Assembly (NCBI RefSeq): GCF_029624655.1
Contig: NZ_JARRSA010000008.1
Span: 62,001-126,000 of the forward strand
DNA length: 64,000 nt
DNA from: Roseicyclus salinarum
GTDB taxonomy: Bacteria; Pseudomonadota; Alphaproteobacteria; Rhodobacterales; Rhodobacteraceae
Direction: 5' to 3'
Below are positions 26,752-36,454 of the stretch, piece by piece. Positions within the stretch are counted from its first letter, which is position 1; each line of letters starts with the position of its first letter. Made by a program: the position numbers and the translations under genes. The notes beneath the pieces were generated by a model. That model was not told the origin of the DNA, did no database searches, and saw nothing but the letters and a program-made list of their open reading frames with translations.

Positions 26752-27138
26752 CTAGGGGGGCGTCCCTTCGCCCGCAAGCGCCATGCGCCGCTTGTGCCGC
26801 CGGTAGAGCCACGGCGCCGCGGCGCGGTTGTAGGCGAAATCGGCCAGCGCCCGAAGCCCCGGAAACCGGATGATCCGCGCAAGCCAGCCGTAGCGCGGCA
26901 GGCGTTCCCAGATGAGCGCGAAGGCCTCGACGCCCGACACGATCCGCCCGTCGGGCAGCATCGCGTGCATCCGCCGCATCGCCTGATCCTCGCTCAGCGC
27001 CCAGGCGTCCAGATCGGCCGCGTTGAGGTCGTCGAAGCGAAGCGGCGCACCTGCCTCGGCCGCGCGCCTGCGGTAATGCGAAATCTCTGCGCGGCACACG
27101 GGGCAGGCTTCGTTGTAGAGGATGCGGATCTCGTTCAT
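26752..27138 (-). CDS. DCC-family thiol-disulfide protein (DUF393)
   Basis: The 128-residue protein has the DUF393 start pattern: ILYNEACPVCRAEISHYRRR with a C-x-x-C redox pair at residues 12-15, and DLNAADLDAW. The C-terminal portion (RIIRFPGLRALADFAYNRAAAPWLYRRHKRR) is typical of the family. The members are thioredoxin-like; the partner is unknown. It is divergent from the M48 lipoprotein gene. Confidence 0.88.
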   Translation of the reverse strand: MNEIRILYNEACPVCRAEISHYRRRAAEAGAPLRFDDLNAADLDAWALSEDQAMRRMHAMLPDGRIVSGVEAFALIWERLPRYGWLARIIRFPGLRALADFAYNRAAAPWLYRRHKRRMALAGEGTPP

Positions 27139-27279
27139 GCGCGGGAAGCCTAGCGCGCGCGGGGCGCGCGACCACCGTCCGTCACGGTTTCGAAAAGCCG
27201 CTGGACCTGACCCTGCGCGGTGCTAGCCTGAAGACGCACCACGCGCCCCTGTGGCGCGCGACCCTGAAGGTTCGTTTCC

Positions 27280-27993
27280 ATGCGTTCTCGCCTGTCCGCT
27301 GCCCTCGTGCTTTTCGCGCTGGCGTTGGTCTCGGCCTGCGGCGAGGTGCCGGCGGCAAGGCCCGCGGAGCAGCCTGCCTTCGCGCGCCCGCCCGCGCTCG
27401 CTCCGCAGGCGTTCCTCGACGTGGCCCAGGACGTGGAGCCGGTGGCCGAAGCCGTCTGCCGCGCCGAGACGCCCGATCAGAACTGCGATTTCGCGATCCT
27501 CGTCGACCGCGACCCCAATGCCGGGGTCAACGCGTTCCAGACCGTCGACCGCGCCGGGCGGCCGGTCGTGGTGCTGACGCTTGGCCTTATCGCGATCCTC
27601 GAGAACGAGGCGGAACTGGCCTTCGTGCTGGGGCACGAGGCGGGGCACCACATCGCGCGCCATATCCCCGAACAGCGGCAGCAGGCGGAGGAGGGCGCGC
27701 GCATCTTCGGCGAGATGGCGATCTCGCGCGGGGCGAGCGAGCGCGACGTGGCGCGCGCGGCCGAGCTGGGGGCCTTCGTCGGCGCGCGCAGCTACTCGCG
27801 TTCCGCCGAGCTTGAGGCGGACGCCATCGGCACCGTCATCGCCTTCCGCGCGGGTTACGACCCGGTCCTTGGCGCGCGCCTGTTCGCGCGGCTGCCCGAG
27901 CCGAGGATGCGCCTTCTGTCCACGCATCCGCCCAATGCGCAGCGCATGGACGTCGTGCGCCGGACGCTGGCCGGTCTCGGCGCGGGGGGATGA
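27280..27993 (+). CDS. M48-family metallopeptidase, lipoprotein
   Basis: The 237-residue protein has a lipoprotein signal (LVLFALALVSAC). The zinc motif reads LGHEAGHHIARH (H-E-x-x-H near residue 118) and the third ligand ELEADAIG. This is the pattern of LoiP/YcaL-like M48 proteases, which clear misfolded outer-membrane proteins in the periplasm. STHPPNAQRM near the end is typical. It is a single gene with GAAGG upstream. Confidence 0.92.
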   Translation: MRSRLSAALVLFALALVSACGEVPAARPAEQPAFARPPALAPQAFLDVAQDVEPVAEAVCRAETPDQNCDFAILVDRDPNAGVNAFQTVDRAGRPVVVLTLGLIAILENEAELAFVLGHEAGHHIARHIPEQRQQAEEGARIFGEMAISRGASERDVARAAELGAFVGARSYSRSAELEADAIGTVIAFRAGYDPVLGARLFARLPEPRMRLLSTHPPNAQRMDVVRRTLAGLGAGG

Positions 27994-28085
27994 GCGCTTG
28001 ATCTGCGTCAAGGCGGCGCGCGGCGTGGCGCGGCACGGTCGAGGGCGGATGACCTAACGCTGACCGTATCCCAGGGGGCCGGACG

Positions 28086-28343
28086 ATGCAGGGCGACAAG
28101 ACGCTGAAGACCCACGAGACGCTGATGGACCGGATGGCGCGGACCCTCGGCGCCGACCTCGACGAGGCGGAACTGCGCGGCGACCTTGCCCCGGAGGAGC
28201 GGTTCGACATGCTGCTGTCCTGCACCGGCTGTTCGGATCCGCAGGGCTGCGCGCACTGGCTGGAGCGAACCGAGGCCGCCGAGGCCGCGCCCGGCTTCTG
28301 CCGAAACTCCACTCGGCTGGCCGAACTGGCGGGCCACGAGTGA
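28086..28343 (+). CDS. DUF6455 protein, first of a tandem pair
   Basis: This short 85-residue soluble protein has the cysteine motif CTGCSDPQGCAHWL (C-x-G-C-x4-GC-x2-WL) and a later cysteine. The pattern suggests a small metal-binding or Fe-S-like domain, but the function is unknown. The divergent paralogue follows 37 bases later. The start has a GGGGGCC leader; the ribosome site is weak. Confidence 0.75.
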   Translation: MQGDKTLKTHETLMDRMARTLGADLDEAELRGDLAPEERFDMLLSCTGCSDPQGCAHWLERTEAAEAAPGFCRNSTRLAELAGHE

Positions 28344-28380
28344 CGGCCGCGCCCGCGAGGACCAGCCCGGGGGACCGCGA

Positions 28381-28686
28381 ATGACCCGGCATCGCGTGCG
28401 CCCGCTGGGCCGCGAAGGGCGGCACTACTGGCTGGCGCTGAGCATGGCGCGCGCCACCGGCGCGGACCTTCAGCGCGCGCTGGATGAGGGCCGCATCACC
28501 CACGGGGACTGGGCCTCGGCCGTGCAGACCTGCCGTGGCTGTTCATGGGCCGAAGGATGCGAATGCTGGCTTGGGTCCCGTGATCCGGCAACGGCCGCCG
28601 ACGTCCCGCAGGCCTGCCCGAACGCCGGCCTTCTCGAACGCGTTCTTGCTGGCGCTACTCAGCCGGCGGACCCCGTCTCGTCCTGA
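28381..28686 (+). CDS. DUF6455 protein, second of a tandem pair
   Basis: The 101-residue protein has the same core, CRGCSWAEGCECWL, then a C-terminal Cys (QACPNAGLL). The N-terminal part (LGREGRHYWLALSMARATGADLQRALDEG) is helical. The ATG at 28381 has GGGGGA upstream. The 3' end overlaps convergent cutA by about 28 bases. Confidence 0.78.
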   Translation: MTRHRVRPLGREGRHYWLALSMARATGADLQRALDEGRITHGDWASAVQTCRGCSWAEGCECWLGSRDPATAADVPQACPNAGLLERVLAGATQPADPVSS

Positions 28687-28973
28687 CACCAGCCTGCGGC
28701 CTCGGGCGTCGCGGCGACCTCGTCCCAGGTGATCACCGGCAGATCGTAGGGATGCGCGCGTGCGATCAGGGCCACGAGGGCGCCGCGCCGTGCCTCGGTC
28801 GTCTTGAAGGTCAGCGCCACCTCCGTCTCCTCCTGCACCTCGCCCTGCCAGTGGAACAGGCTGACGATGCCCGGCGTGACGTTGGCGCAGGCCGCGAGCC
28901 GTGCCTCGAGCGCGGCGCGGGCGAGCGCGCGGGCATCGTCGAGCGTGGCGCAGGTCGTCGTGACGTGGATCAT
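28659..28973 (-). CDS. cutA: Divalent cation tolerance protein CutA
   Basis: The protein of about 104 residues is a trimeric ferredoxin-like protein with the CutA pattern VTTTCATLDDARALARAALEARLAACANV, IVSLFHWQGEVQEETEVALTFKT and HPYDLPVITW. It is linked to copper and other metal tolerance in cytoplasm or periplasm. The C-terminus extends a little past the usual end. It lies 32 bases after the rimO stop on the same strand. Confidence 0.94.
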   Translation of the reverse strand: MIHVTTTCATLDDARALARAALEARLAACANVTPGIVSLFHWQGEVQEETEVALTFKTTEARRGALVALIARAHPYDLPVITWDEVAATPEAAGWCQDETGSAG

Positions 28974-29005
28974 GCGGACAGCCTAGCACGGACCGCGCCT
29001 GCCCG

Positions 29006-30376
29006 TCAGCGGGCGATGCGGCCCCAAAGGTCGTAGTCCGAGGCCTCGTCCACGTCGACGGTGACGATGTCGCCGGGCGCGAGCCCCTCGAAGCCATCGT
29101 CGATGAAGAGGTTTCCATCGATCTCGGGGGCGTCGGCCCGGGTGCGGCAGGTCGCGCCCTCGTCGTCCACCTCGTCCACGAGCACCTCCATCCGCTGTCC
29201 CACCTTCGCGGCGAGCTTGGCCTCGGAGATGGCCTGCGCCTTGGCCATTAAACGGTGCCAGCGCTCGTCCTTGATCTCGTCGGGGACATGGTCGGGCAGG
29301 GCGTTGGACCGGGCGCCCGCGACGTTCTCGTAGCGGAAGCAGCCGACGCGGTCCAATTGCGCCTCGTCCATCCAGTCGAGCAGCGTCTGGAACTCCTCCT
29401 CCGTCTCGCCGGGATAGCCGACGATGAAGGTCGAGCGCAGGACGATCTCGGGGCAGTCCCTGCGCCATGCCGCGATCTCGTCCAGCGTGCGCTCTGCCGC
29501 GGCCGGCCGCGCCATGCGCCGAAGCGTGTCGGGATGGGCGTGCTGGAAGGGGATGTCGAGGTATGGAAGCAGGCCGTTCGCCGGATCGGCCATCAATGGC
29601 ACCAGATTGCGCACATGGGGGTAAGGGTAGACATAGTGCAAGCGAACCCACGCCCCGAGGGTCGAAAGGTCTCTGGATAGGTCGAGAATTGGAAACTTGC
29701 TGTCGCGGCCCTTCCAGTCCGTCCCATAGGCCGAGGTATCCTGCGAGATCACGAGGATCTCCTTCACGCCGGATTGCACCAGTTTCTCGGCCTCGCGCAT
29801 CACGGCGGCCATCGGGCGCGACCGAAGCCGCCCGCGCATGTCGGGAATGATGCAGAAGCGGCACTTGTGATCACAGCCTTCCGAGATCTTCAGGTAGCTG
29901 TAGTGGCGCGGCGTCAGCTTGATCCCGGCAGGCGGCAGGAGGTCCACGAACGGATCGGGCGACGGCGGGACAGCGGCATGGACCGCGTCCAGCACCTGTT
30001 CGTATTGCTGCGGTCCCGTCACCGCCAGGACCTTCGGATGCGCCCCGGTGATGTATTCGGGATCGGCGCCGAGGCAGCCGGTCACGATCACCCGCCCGTT
30101 TTCGCGCAGCGCGTCGCCGATCGCCCCGAGGCTTTCGGCCTTGGCGCTGTCGAGGAAGCCGCAGGTGTTCACGATCACCGCGTCCGCGCCCGCGTAGTCG
30201 GGGCTGATGGCGTAGCCCTCGGCGCGCAGGCGCGTCAGGATGCGCTCACTGTCGACCAGCGCCTTGGGGCAGCCGAGGCTGACCATGCCGACCGTGGGCT
30301 GGCCGGGGCGGGCGTCCCCCTCGATGCGCGCGCGCGGAGCGAGGTCTGGGCGGAGGTCTGGCGGGTTCTGGCTCAT
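29006..30376 (-). CDS. rimO: Ribosomal protein S12 methylthiotransferase RimO
   Basis: The 456-residue radical-SAM enzyme adds a methylthio group to an aspartate of ribosomal protein S12. An N-terminal MTTase domain ([30 protein letters not shown]) is followed by the radical-SAM cluster C-x3-C-x2-C in [13 protein letters not shown] near residue 165. A C-terminal TRAM domain ends the protein. The length is typical. It is divergent from the AsmA-like gene. Confidence 0.97.
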   Translation of the reverse strand: MSQNPPDLRPDLAPRARIEGDARPGQPTVGMVSLGCPKALVDSERILTRLRAEGYAISPDYAGADAVIVNTCGFLDSAKAESLGAIGDALRENGRVIVTGCLGADPEYITGAHPKVLAVTGPQQYEQVLDAVHAAVPPSPDPFVDLLPPAGIKLTPRHYSYLKISEGCDHKCRFCIIPDMRGRLRSRPMAAVMREAEKLVQSGVKEILVISQDTSAYGTDWKGRDSKFPILDLSRDLSTLGAWVRLHYVYPYPHVRNLVPLMADPANGLLPYLDIPFQHAHPDTLRRMARPAAAERTLDEIAAWRRDCPEIVLRSTFIVGYPGETEEEFQTLLDWMDEAQLDRVGCFRYENVAGARSNALPDHVPDEIKDERWHRLMAKAQAISEAKLAAKVGQRMEVLVDEVDDEGATCRTRADAPEIDGNLFIDDGFEGLAPGDIVTVDVDEASDYDLWGRIAR

Positions 30377-30556
30377 GGAGTGCGCACATAGCGGCTTCGC
30401 GGTGCCACGAAAAGGCGTCTTGGACGGGCGGGGCGGGGATCGCGGCCCTCAGGCCCGGGCGCGCGACCGCGCAACGCGGCCGCGCGGCGCCGCTTTTGGA
30501 TGCGGCCTCCCGCGAAATGTGCCTTACTGGGCGCAAACATATCAAAGAGCGGAACC

Positions 30557-32644
30557 ATGCGCTGGATCATCAGGATCATCGGCGCCGCCCTTGTCGCGGC
30601 GCTTCTTTTTGCAGGCGCGTTGTTCGCCGTGCCGGCCGAGCGCGTGGCGGCGCTTGTCACCGAGCGGATCGCCGCTGCGACGGGGCGCGAGGTCGTGATC
30701 ACGGGGCAGGTGCGCCCGACCCTCTGGCCCAGCCTCGGCGTGAGGGCCGAGGGCCTTCGCGTGGGCAATCCCGACTGGGTCGAGGCCGGGCCGATGCTTG
30801 CGGCGGAAAGCGTGCATGTCAGCCTCGAATGGGCGCCGCTCCTGCGGGGGGAGATCCGGCTGGACCGGGCCGAGATCGATGCGCCGGACATCACGCTGAT
30901 GCGGGCCCCCGACGGCCGCGTCAGCTGGGACTTCTCGGGCGATGCCGGGGCGGGCGATGACGCGCCTTCCGGCGGCGGCGCGCTTCGTGGCGGGAGCGCG
31001 CGCGGGGCCGGCGCGATGGCCATCGGCTTCGACCGCGCGGAAATCGTCGGCGGCCGCCTGCACTGGATCGACGGCGTCGCGGAAAGCTCCGTGGTTCTGA
31101 CCGGGGTGGACGCCGTCCTGTCGCTGCCCTCGCCGACCGCGACGGCCACGATCGCGGGCTCGGCCGAGGTCGAGGGCGTCGCGGTTTCGCTCGATCTTTC
31201 GCTCGAGGGGATCGCGCCGTTCCTCGCGGGCGAGGTGCGGCCCACCGCCGTCAGCCTCGCCTGGCCCGGCGGGCGCGCCGCCTTCGATGGCAGGCTTGCG
31301 ATGACCCCCGCGTTCGACGGCGTCTTCGACATCGAGGCGACCGATCCTTCCCCGATCCTGTCACTTGCGGGCGCGGCGATGCCCGGGCTTCCGCAAGGGC
31401 TGGGCCGCGACCGGATCGAGGCGGTCGGCCAGCTCACGCTGACGACCGACGGCTCGGTGCACCTGCGCGACGGAAGGCTGGCGCTCGACGACAACGTCGT
31501 CGCGCTCGCGCTCGACGTGACGCCGGGCGAGGAGCGTCCCTTCGTGCGGGGCACCGTCACGGCGGATGCGCTGGCGTTCGGGCCAGCCGCGGCCGGTGCA
31601 GGTGGCGGCGCGGGCGGCGGCGCGGCCGCGCCGGACGGCGGCGATGGATGGTCCACCGATCCCATCGACGTCTCCGGCCTGTTTTCCGCCGACGCCGAGG
31701 TCGCTCTGCGGCTCGGTTCGCTCGGGATGGGCGCGGCCGAGGTCGGCCCGGTCGAATTGAACGCCACGCTTTCGCGCGGACGGCTGGTCCTGGACATCGG
31801 CCGCATCGGCGTTCATGGCGGGCGGCTCGCGGGGCAGTTCGTCGTCAACGGGCGCTCGGGCCTTTCGGTGGGCGGCGACCTGATCCTGACCGAGGTTCAG
31901 CTCAACCCCCTGCTGACGCGCTTCGCGGGCTTCGACCGGCTGGAGGGAAACGGAAGCGCCAGCCTGCAGTTCCTTGGCGTGGGCAACGACCTGGCGGCGA
32001 TCATGTCGGGGCTGCGCGGCGAGGGCGACATGGCCCTGGGCGCCGGCGCGATCCTCGGCCTCGACCTTGCCGGGATGGTCCGCAACTTCGACGCCTCCTT
32101 CCGCGGCGAGGGCGCGCGCACCGTCTACGACAGCATCAGCGCGAATTTCAGCATCGCGAACGGCGTGCTGTCGAACGACGATCTCTTTCTCGACGCCCCG
32201 TGGGGCACGGTGCGCGGTGCGGGGACGGTGGACCTTGGCGCGCGGACCGTCGATTACCGCGTGATCCCCGGCGTTCTGCGTAACGAGGCGGGCCAGAGCG
32301 GCGTGGAAGTGCCGGTTCTGGTCACCGGGCCGTGGTCGCGCTTGCGTTTCCGTCCAGACCTCGAATACCTCGCCGAGCAGGAGTTTCTCGAGCAGCGCGA
32401 CCGCATCGCCGCCGAGGCGCAGGAGCGCCTTCAGGCCGAGCAGGAGCGGATCGAGCAGCAGGTGCGCGACCGCGCGAACGAGCTTCTGGGCACCGGCATC
32501 GAGGCCGGGGACGGCCAGGCCGAGATCGAGGGCGCGTTGCAGGACCGGCTTGCGAACGAGGTGGAGAACGTGCTTTCGAACCTCCTCGGCGGGGGCTCAC
32601 GGCAACCGGCGGACGATCCCGCCACGACGGAGACTGGACAATGA
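30557..32644 (+). CDS. AsmA-family protein
   Basis: The 695-residue protein has one N-terminal membrane helix (IIRIIGAALVAALLFAGALFAV), AsmA repeats (LWPSLGVRAEGLRVGNPDW, WAPLLRGEIRLDRAEIDAP) and the C-terminal AsmA_2 region. A final Glu/Gln-rich coiled-coil tail (residues about 610-660) follows. AsmA-like proteins bridge the periplasm and are implicated in phospholipid transport to the outer membrane. Its stop overlaps the next gene's start (ATGA), so the two are coupled. Confidence 0.9.
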   Translation: MRWIIRIIGAALVAALLFAGALFAVPAERVAALVTERIAAATGREVVITGQVRPTLWPSLGVRAEGLRVGNPDWVEAGPMLAAESVHVSLEWAPLLRGEIRLDRAEIDAPDITLMRAPDGRVSWDFSGDAGAGDDAPSGGGALRGGSARGAGAMAIGFDRAEIVGGRLHWIDGVAESSVVLTGVDAVLSLPSPTATATIAGSAEVEGVAVSLDLSLEGIAPFLAGEVRPTAVSLAWPGGRAAFDGRLAMTPAFDGVFDIEATDPSPILSLAGAAMPGLPQGLGRDRIEAVGQLTLTTDGSVHLRDGRLALDDNVVALALDVTPGEERPFVRGTVTADALAFGPAAAGAGGGAGGGAAAPDGGDGWSTDPIDVSGLFSADAEVALRLGSLGMGAAEVGPVELNATLSRGRLVLDIGRIGVHGGRLAGQFVVNGRSGLSVGGDLILTEVQLNPLLTRFAGFDRLEGNGSASLQFLGVGNDLAAIMSGLRGEGDMALGAGAILGLDLAGMVRNFDASFRGEGARTVYDSISANFSIANGVLSNDDLFLDAPWGTVRGAGTVDLGARTVDYRVIPGVLRNEAGQSGVEVPVLVTGPWSRLRFRPDLEYLAEQEFLEQRDRIAAEAQERLQAEQERIEQQVRDRANELLGTGIEAGDGQAEIEGALQDRLANEVENVLSNLLGGGSRQPADDPATTETGQ

Positions 32645-33129
32645 TCTTGCGAGCGATGGCGGCGGCTGGCGTCCTGCTTCTTGCGGCATGCGGCGGGCCG
32701 GACGTCTCCTACAGCGAGAGGTCGCAAGGGGCCGGCCTCTACCCGGGCGAGACGCCGCAGATGCGGGCGCTGGTCGAGCGATACGCCGACGTCCACGGCG
32801 TGCCCGAGGCCCTGCTGCACCGCGTGATCCAGCGCGAGAGCGACTATCGCGCGGACGCCCGCAACGGTCCCTACTGGGGCCTGATGCAGATCCTGCCGCA
32901 GACAGCGCGCTCCATGGGCTTCGCGGGCGAGCCGCAGGACCTGCTCGATCCCGAGGTCAACCTGACCTATGCCGGCCGCTACCTGCGCGGCGCGTGGCTG
33001 GTGTCGGACGGCGACATGGACGACGCGGTGATGTGGTACGCCCGCGGCTACTACTATGAGGCCCGCGACCGCTGCCTTCTGGTCGAGACGGGCCTCAAGG
33101 ACCGTGAGATCGCGCGTCACTGCCGCTAG
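32641..33129 (+). CDS. Small lytic transglycosylase lipoprotein
   Basis: The 162-residue protein has a lipobox (LLLAAC). It then has a compact SLT domain: catalytic glutamate in LLHRVIQRESDYRADARNGPYWGLMQILPQTARSMGF, and LLDPEVNLTYAGRYLRGAWLV. It would cut peptidoglycan at the outer membrane. It is translationally coupled to the AsmA-like gene by ATGA, which suggests joint envelope work. Confidence 0.9.
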   Translation: MILRAMAAAGVLLLAACGGPDVSYSERSQGAGLYPGETPQMRALVERYADVHGVPEALLHRVIQRESDYRADARNGPYWGLMQILPQTARSMGFAGEPQDLLDPEVNLTYAGRYLRGAWLVSDGDMDDAVMWYARGYYYEARDRCLLVETGLKDREIARHCR

Positions 33130-33337
33130 GCGGGGCTGTCGGCCAGCGCGGCCGCCGGTCCCGGCGCGCCCGTGTCATGGGCCGGGGTGGCCCGAAGGAC
33201 GTTGCGCCCCGGCGATCGTGAACAAGGCCGCGCGGGAACGCCCGCGATCCGCCAACGTCGCGCTTTCCTCGGGGTGGACCCGGCAGGCCCGGACCGGCCA
33301 GCGTCGCAAGCAGGCGAGGCGCAGGCCGGTGGCTGCC

Positions 33338-33949
33338 TCAGCGGCGCCTGTCGCGGCGTGCACTCATCGGCTGGAAGGCGACGCCCACATGCGCCTCGCA
33401 ATAGGGTTTGCCCTGCTGCACGGGCAGGCCGCAGAAGTAGAAATTCTCGGTCGCGGGATCGCCGATCGGCCATTTGCAGGTCCGTTCGGTCAGTTCCATC
33501 AGCGTCAGACGCTTTGCGTGGCGTTCCACCTCGCTCTGCTTCTTGAGCGCCTCGGGACTGATCTCGTTCGTCGAGGGCTGCGGCGGGAGCGGCTGCCCCG
33601 CAGGCACGATCGGCTTGCGCAGCGGCGTTACGTTCGAGGGTTTCGGCGTCTCGGCCGCAGGCGCCGCGACGGTCTCGGCCTCGGGCTCGGGGTCCTTCGG
33701 CACGGGCTTGGCGGCGGCGGGCTTCGCGGGCTTGGCGGCCGGTGCCTCCTCCGGCTCCTTCGCGGCGGTCTTGCCGTTCGTCGCGCCGTTGCCGTTGCCG
33801 CCGGCGCGGTTCGACAGGCCGAGGCGATGCACCTTGCCGATCACCGCGTTGCGGGTCACGCCGCCCAGTTCCTTGGCGATCTGGCTGGCCGACTGCCCTT
33901 CCGACCACATCTTCTTCAACGTCTCGACCCGTTCGTCGGTCCAGGACAT
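33338..33949 (-). CDS. gcrA: GcrA-family cell-cycle regulator
   Basis: The 203-residue protein has an N-terminal helix-turn-helix (MSWTDERVETLKKMWSEGQSASQIAKEL, NAVIGKVHRLGL). A long Ala/Pro/Lys linker follows, then the Cys-rich C-terminal part CKWPIGDPATENFYFCGLPVQQGKPYCEAH. GcrA binds sigma-70 holoenzyme and activates promoters bearing CcrM-methylated GANTC sites. The linker makes it longer than Caulobacter GcrA. GGGAG precedes the start. Confidence 0.95.
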   Translation of the reverse strand: MSWTDERVETLKKMWSEGQSASQIAKELGGVTRNAVIGKVHRLGLSNRAGGNGNGATNGKTAAKEPEEAPAAKPAKPAAAKPVPKDPEPEAETVAAPAAETPKPSNVTPLRKPIVPAGQPLPPQPSTNEISPEALKKQSEVERHAKRLTLMELTERTCKWPIGDPATENFYFCGLPVQQGKPYCEAHVGVAFQPMSARRDRRR

Positions 33950-34112
33950 GCCAATCTCCCGTTGCTGACCCCCGGACGGGGTGCGTTCCAGACCTGCCAT
34001 ATGGCGATCCCCGCGCCCGGATGAAACCCCCATTCTAGGCAGCCGCCGCCGGGTGGCAAGCACCCGCCCGCCCGGACTTGCGCCGAACATGCATCGGGGC
34101 CACGTCAGGTTC

Positions 34113-35177
34113 ATGCGACGGCCTCTGACATTCCGCGCCCTGACCGCCGGTCCCGGCCCGGTCCCGGCTGGCGCGGACGTCTCCGGGATTGCCGCGCATC
34201 TCGCCTTGCATCCCGCCATTCCGGGGGCCGTCGCAGGCTGGACCACGGCCGGACGTCATGCGCTGGCGGTGGCCGGGTTGCGGCGGCAGGGCGGCGGCGC
34301 GGCCGTCGAGCCAGGGGACCGCTGGCACATCGGCTCGCTCACCAAGTCGATGACCGCCACGCTTGCCGCGCGGATGGTCGAGGCGCGCGCCATCGACCGT
34401 GACGCGACGGTGGGCGCGACGCTCGGGGCCTCCTTCGACATGGACGACGCATGGCGCGATGCGACGCTTGTCTCGTTCCTGCGCCACGCCTCGGGGATGC
34501 GGGCCAATATCGGCCTCGCGGGACGCCTTCGCGTGGGGCGGGGGCCGCGCGCAGACTACGTGGCGCGCGTACTCGCCCAACGACCGCGCGGACCGCGCGG
34601 CGGCTTTCTCTATTCCAACGCGGGCTACGTTGTCGCCGGGGCCATGCTCGAGGCCGCGGGACGCGCGCCCTGGGAAGACCTTGTGGCGCGCGACGTTTTC
34701 GCCCCGCTCGGCCTTGCGAGTGCCGGCTTCGGCGCGCCTGCGGGCGCCGGGCCGCGCGGCCACCGCCTGACGCCCTTCGGCGGGTTGCGCCCGGTCGCGC
34801 CGGGGCCGCGGGCCGACAACATCCCCGCGCTCGGGCCCGCGGGGCGCGTGCATGTCTCGGGCGGCGACATGCTGCGCTACCTGCGTGCGCACCTGCTGGG
34901 CGAGGGCCCGTTCCTGTCGCGCGAAAGCTGGGGTCGGCTCCACCGCGCGGAGGGGCCGGGCCGTTATGCGCAGGGCTGGGCCGAGGTGGACGGCGTGCTG
35001 CGTCATTCGGGGTCGAACGGCTACTGGTTCGCGCAGATGCGCCTCTGCCGCGCGGGGGGTGCGGCGGCGTTCGTCGCGGTCAATGCAGCGGCGATGGGCC
35101 TCGTGCGGCGGCCCGTGGAGGCGGCCGCGGACGCGGTTCTCGCCGATGCGCTCAGGGCCGCGCGCGGCGGCGGTTGA
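34113..35177 (+). CDS. Serine beta-lactamase-like hydrolase (class C fold)
   Basis: The protein of about 354 residues has the three active-site motifs of the beta-lactamase/transpeptidase-like family: SLTKSM (S-x-x-K), YSNAG (Y-x-N) and HSGSN (H-x-G type). No convincing signal peptide is visible, so it may be a cytoplasmic esterase rather than a penicillinase. The start is taken as ATG 34113; ATG 34089 is an alternative. It overlaps the convergent EamA gene by 26 bases. The G+C content and codon use are extreme (Arg/Ala-rich). Confidence 0.83.
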   Translation: MRRPLTFRALTAGPGPVPAGADVSGIAAHLALHPAIPGAVAGWTTAGRHALAVAGLRRQGGGAAVEPGDRWHIGSLTKSMTATLAARMVEARAIDRDATVGATLGASFDMDDAWRDATLVSFLRHASGMRANIGLAGRLRVGRGPRADYVARVLAQRPRGPRGGFLYSNAGYVVAGAMLEAAGRAPWEDLVARDVFAPLGLASAGFGAPAGAGPRGHRLTPFGGLRPVAPGPRADNIPALGPAGRVHVSGGDMLRYLRAHLLGEGPFLSRESWGRLHRAEGPGRYAQGWAEVDGVLRHSGSNGYWFAQMRLCRAGGAAAFVAVNAAAMGLVRRPVEAAADAVLADALRAARGGG

Positions 35178-36093
35178 CCGCCTCGCGCCAGGCCAGAAGT
35201 GCCGCGCCGGCGACGATGACGGCCGCGCCGGCCGCGCTTGCCGCGGTGGGCACCACTCCGAAGAGAAGCCCGTCATAGAGCGCGGCGAAGACCAGCGTGA
35301 GGTAGGAGAACGGCGTGACGAAACTTGCGTCAGCCCGCCGCATCGCGTTGACGAAACAGGCCTGCGCGCAGGCCATCGCCACCCCGAGCGCCGCCAGGCC
35401 AGCCCATTGGCCTGGCGTGGGGGCCTGCCAGACCCAGAAAGCCGCGGCGCCCGCGATCGCGACGCCGATGGAATTGTTCACGAACAGGATCTGCAGCGGC
35501 GCCTCGCGCCCGGCGAGCCGCTTGATGAAGATCAGCTCCAGCCCCATCGCCAGCGCCGCGCCAAACGCGAAAAGAGCGCCGGCCTCCATCGCCTCGGTTC
35601 CCGGACGGATCAGGATCATCGCGCCCAGGAAGGCGATGGCGGCTGCGAGCCAGCGCCAGGGCCCCACCCTCTCGCCGAGAAGGGGCACGGCGAGGATCAT
35701 GCCGAAGACGGGATTGAGAAAGCTGATCGCGGTGGCGTCCGACAGGGGGATCATGGCGGCGGCCGTGAACATCAGCGTGACGCCCGCCCAGCCGCAAAGC
35801 GTCCGGGCGAGGTGGGTGCGGACATGCGGCCGGGTCATGCGCGGGCGCAGGACGGCGACGGCCATGGCGATGGCGAGCCATGCGAAGGCGAAGCGCCCGA
35901 GGCTCACCTGCAGCGGATGGAGCGGCGCGCCGAGGGCCTCGGTCCCGAGCGCCTTGGCCAGCAGCGTCGTGGCGGCGATGAAGGCCGTGGCGCAAAGCAT
36001 GAAGGCCACGGCGCGCGCGTGATCGGGCGCGACGGCGTCCTGCGGGACGGCGGCGGGCGGAACGGCGGACTGGATCGGGCCGCGAGCGGTCAT
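35152..36093 (-). CDS. DMT-superfamily (EamA) transporter
   Basis: The protein of about 313 residues has ten predicted hydrophobic helices and two EamA repeats (FMLCATAFIAATTLLAKAL, SLGRFAFAWLAIAMAVAVL; IFIKRLAGREAPLQILFVNN). These permeases export metabolites or amino acids, but the substrate is unknown. ATG 36093 is chosen; GTG 36102 is possible. Neither has a good ribosome site. Confidence 0.88.
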   Translation of the reverse strand: MTARGPIQSAVPPAAVPQDAVAPDHARAVAFMLCATAFIAATTLLAKALGTEALGAPLHPLQVSLGRFAFAWLAIAMAVAVLRPRMTRPHVRTHLARTLCGWAGVTLMFTAAAMIPLSDATAISFLNPVFGMILAVPLLGERVGPWRWLAAAIAFLGAMILIRPGTEAMEAGALFAFGAALAMGLELIFIKRLAGREAPLQILFVNNSIGVAIAGAAAFWVWQAPTPGQWAGLAALGVAMACAQACFVNAMRRADASFVTPFSYLTLVFAALYDGLLFGVVPTAASAAGAAVIVAGAALLAWREAVNRRRARP

Positions 36094-36454
36094 CCCCGGC
36101 ACGCGAGAGGCAGGCGGCGCCGGGAGAGGGGCGGTCGCGATGCGGCAGGCCTAGGACAAGAGGAGAGGCCGTGACCATCGGCATGGAGCCTGTCCGCGCC
36201 CGGGCCACGCGATCGGCCGGGGCGCGCGGGAAGGCCGGCCCCCGCCGGCGGCCGCGTGCGGGAGGGGCGATGAGGCGGGCGGCGGCACGGACGTGACCCG
36301 GCCGGGGTCTCGCGCGCTGCGCCGTCGGGGGGCCGGGCGAGGCGGGAGGCGTTCCGGCCGGGCGTCATCCGCGGCCAAGACCGGCGCGGGGCCGCGTTGC
36401 GGTCCGGCCCCGGCGCGGCATCGTCCGGCACCGCCGCCCGCGCGCCTGGCGCCG
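36094..36454. other. GC-rich intergenic region before argF end
   Basis: About 361 bases of very GC-rich DNA between the EamA start and the argF stop. The long open frames across it have unlikely Arg/Pro/Gly-rich composition. I see no RNA gene or clear terminator. Confidence 0.5.
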
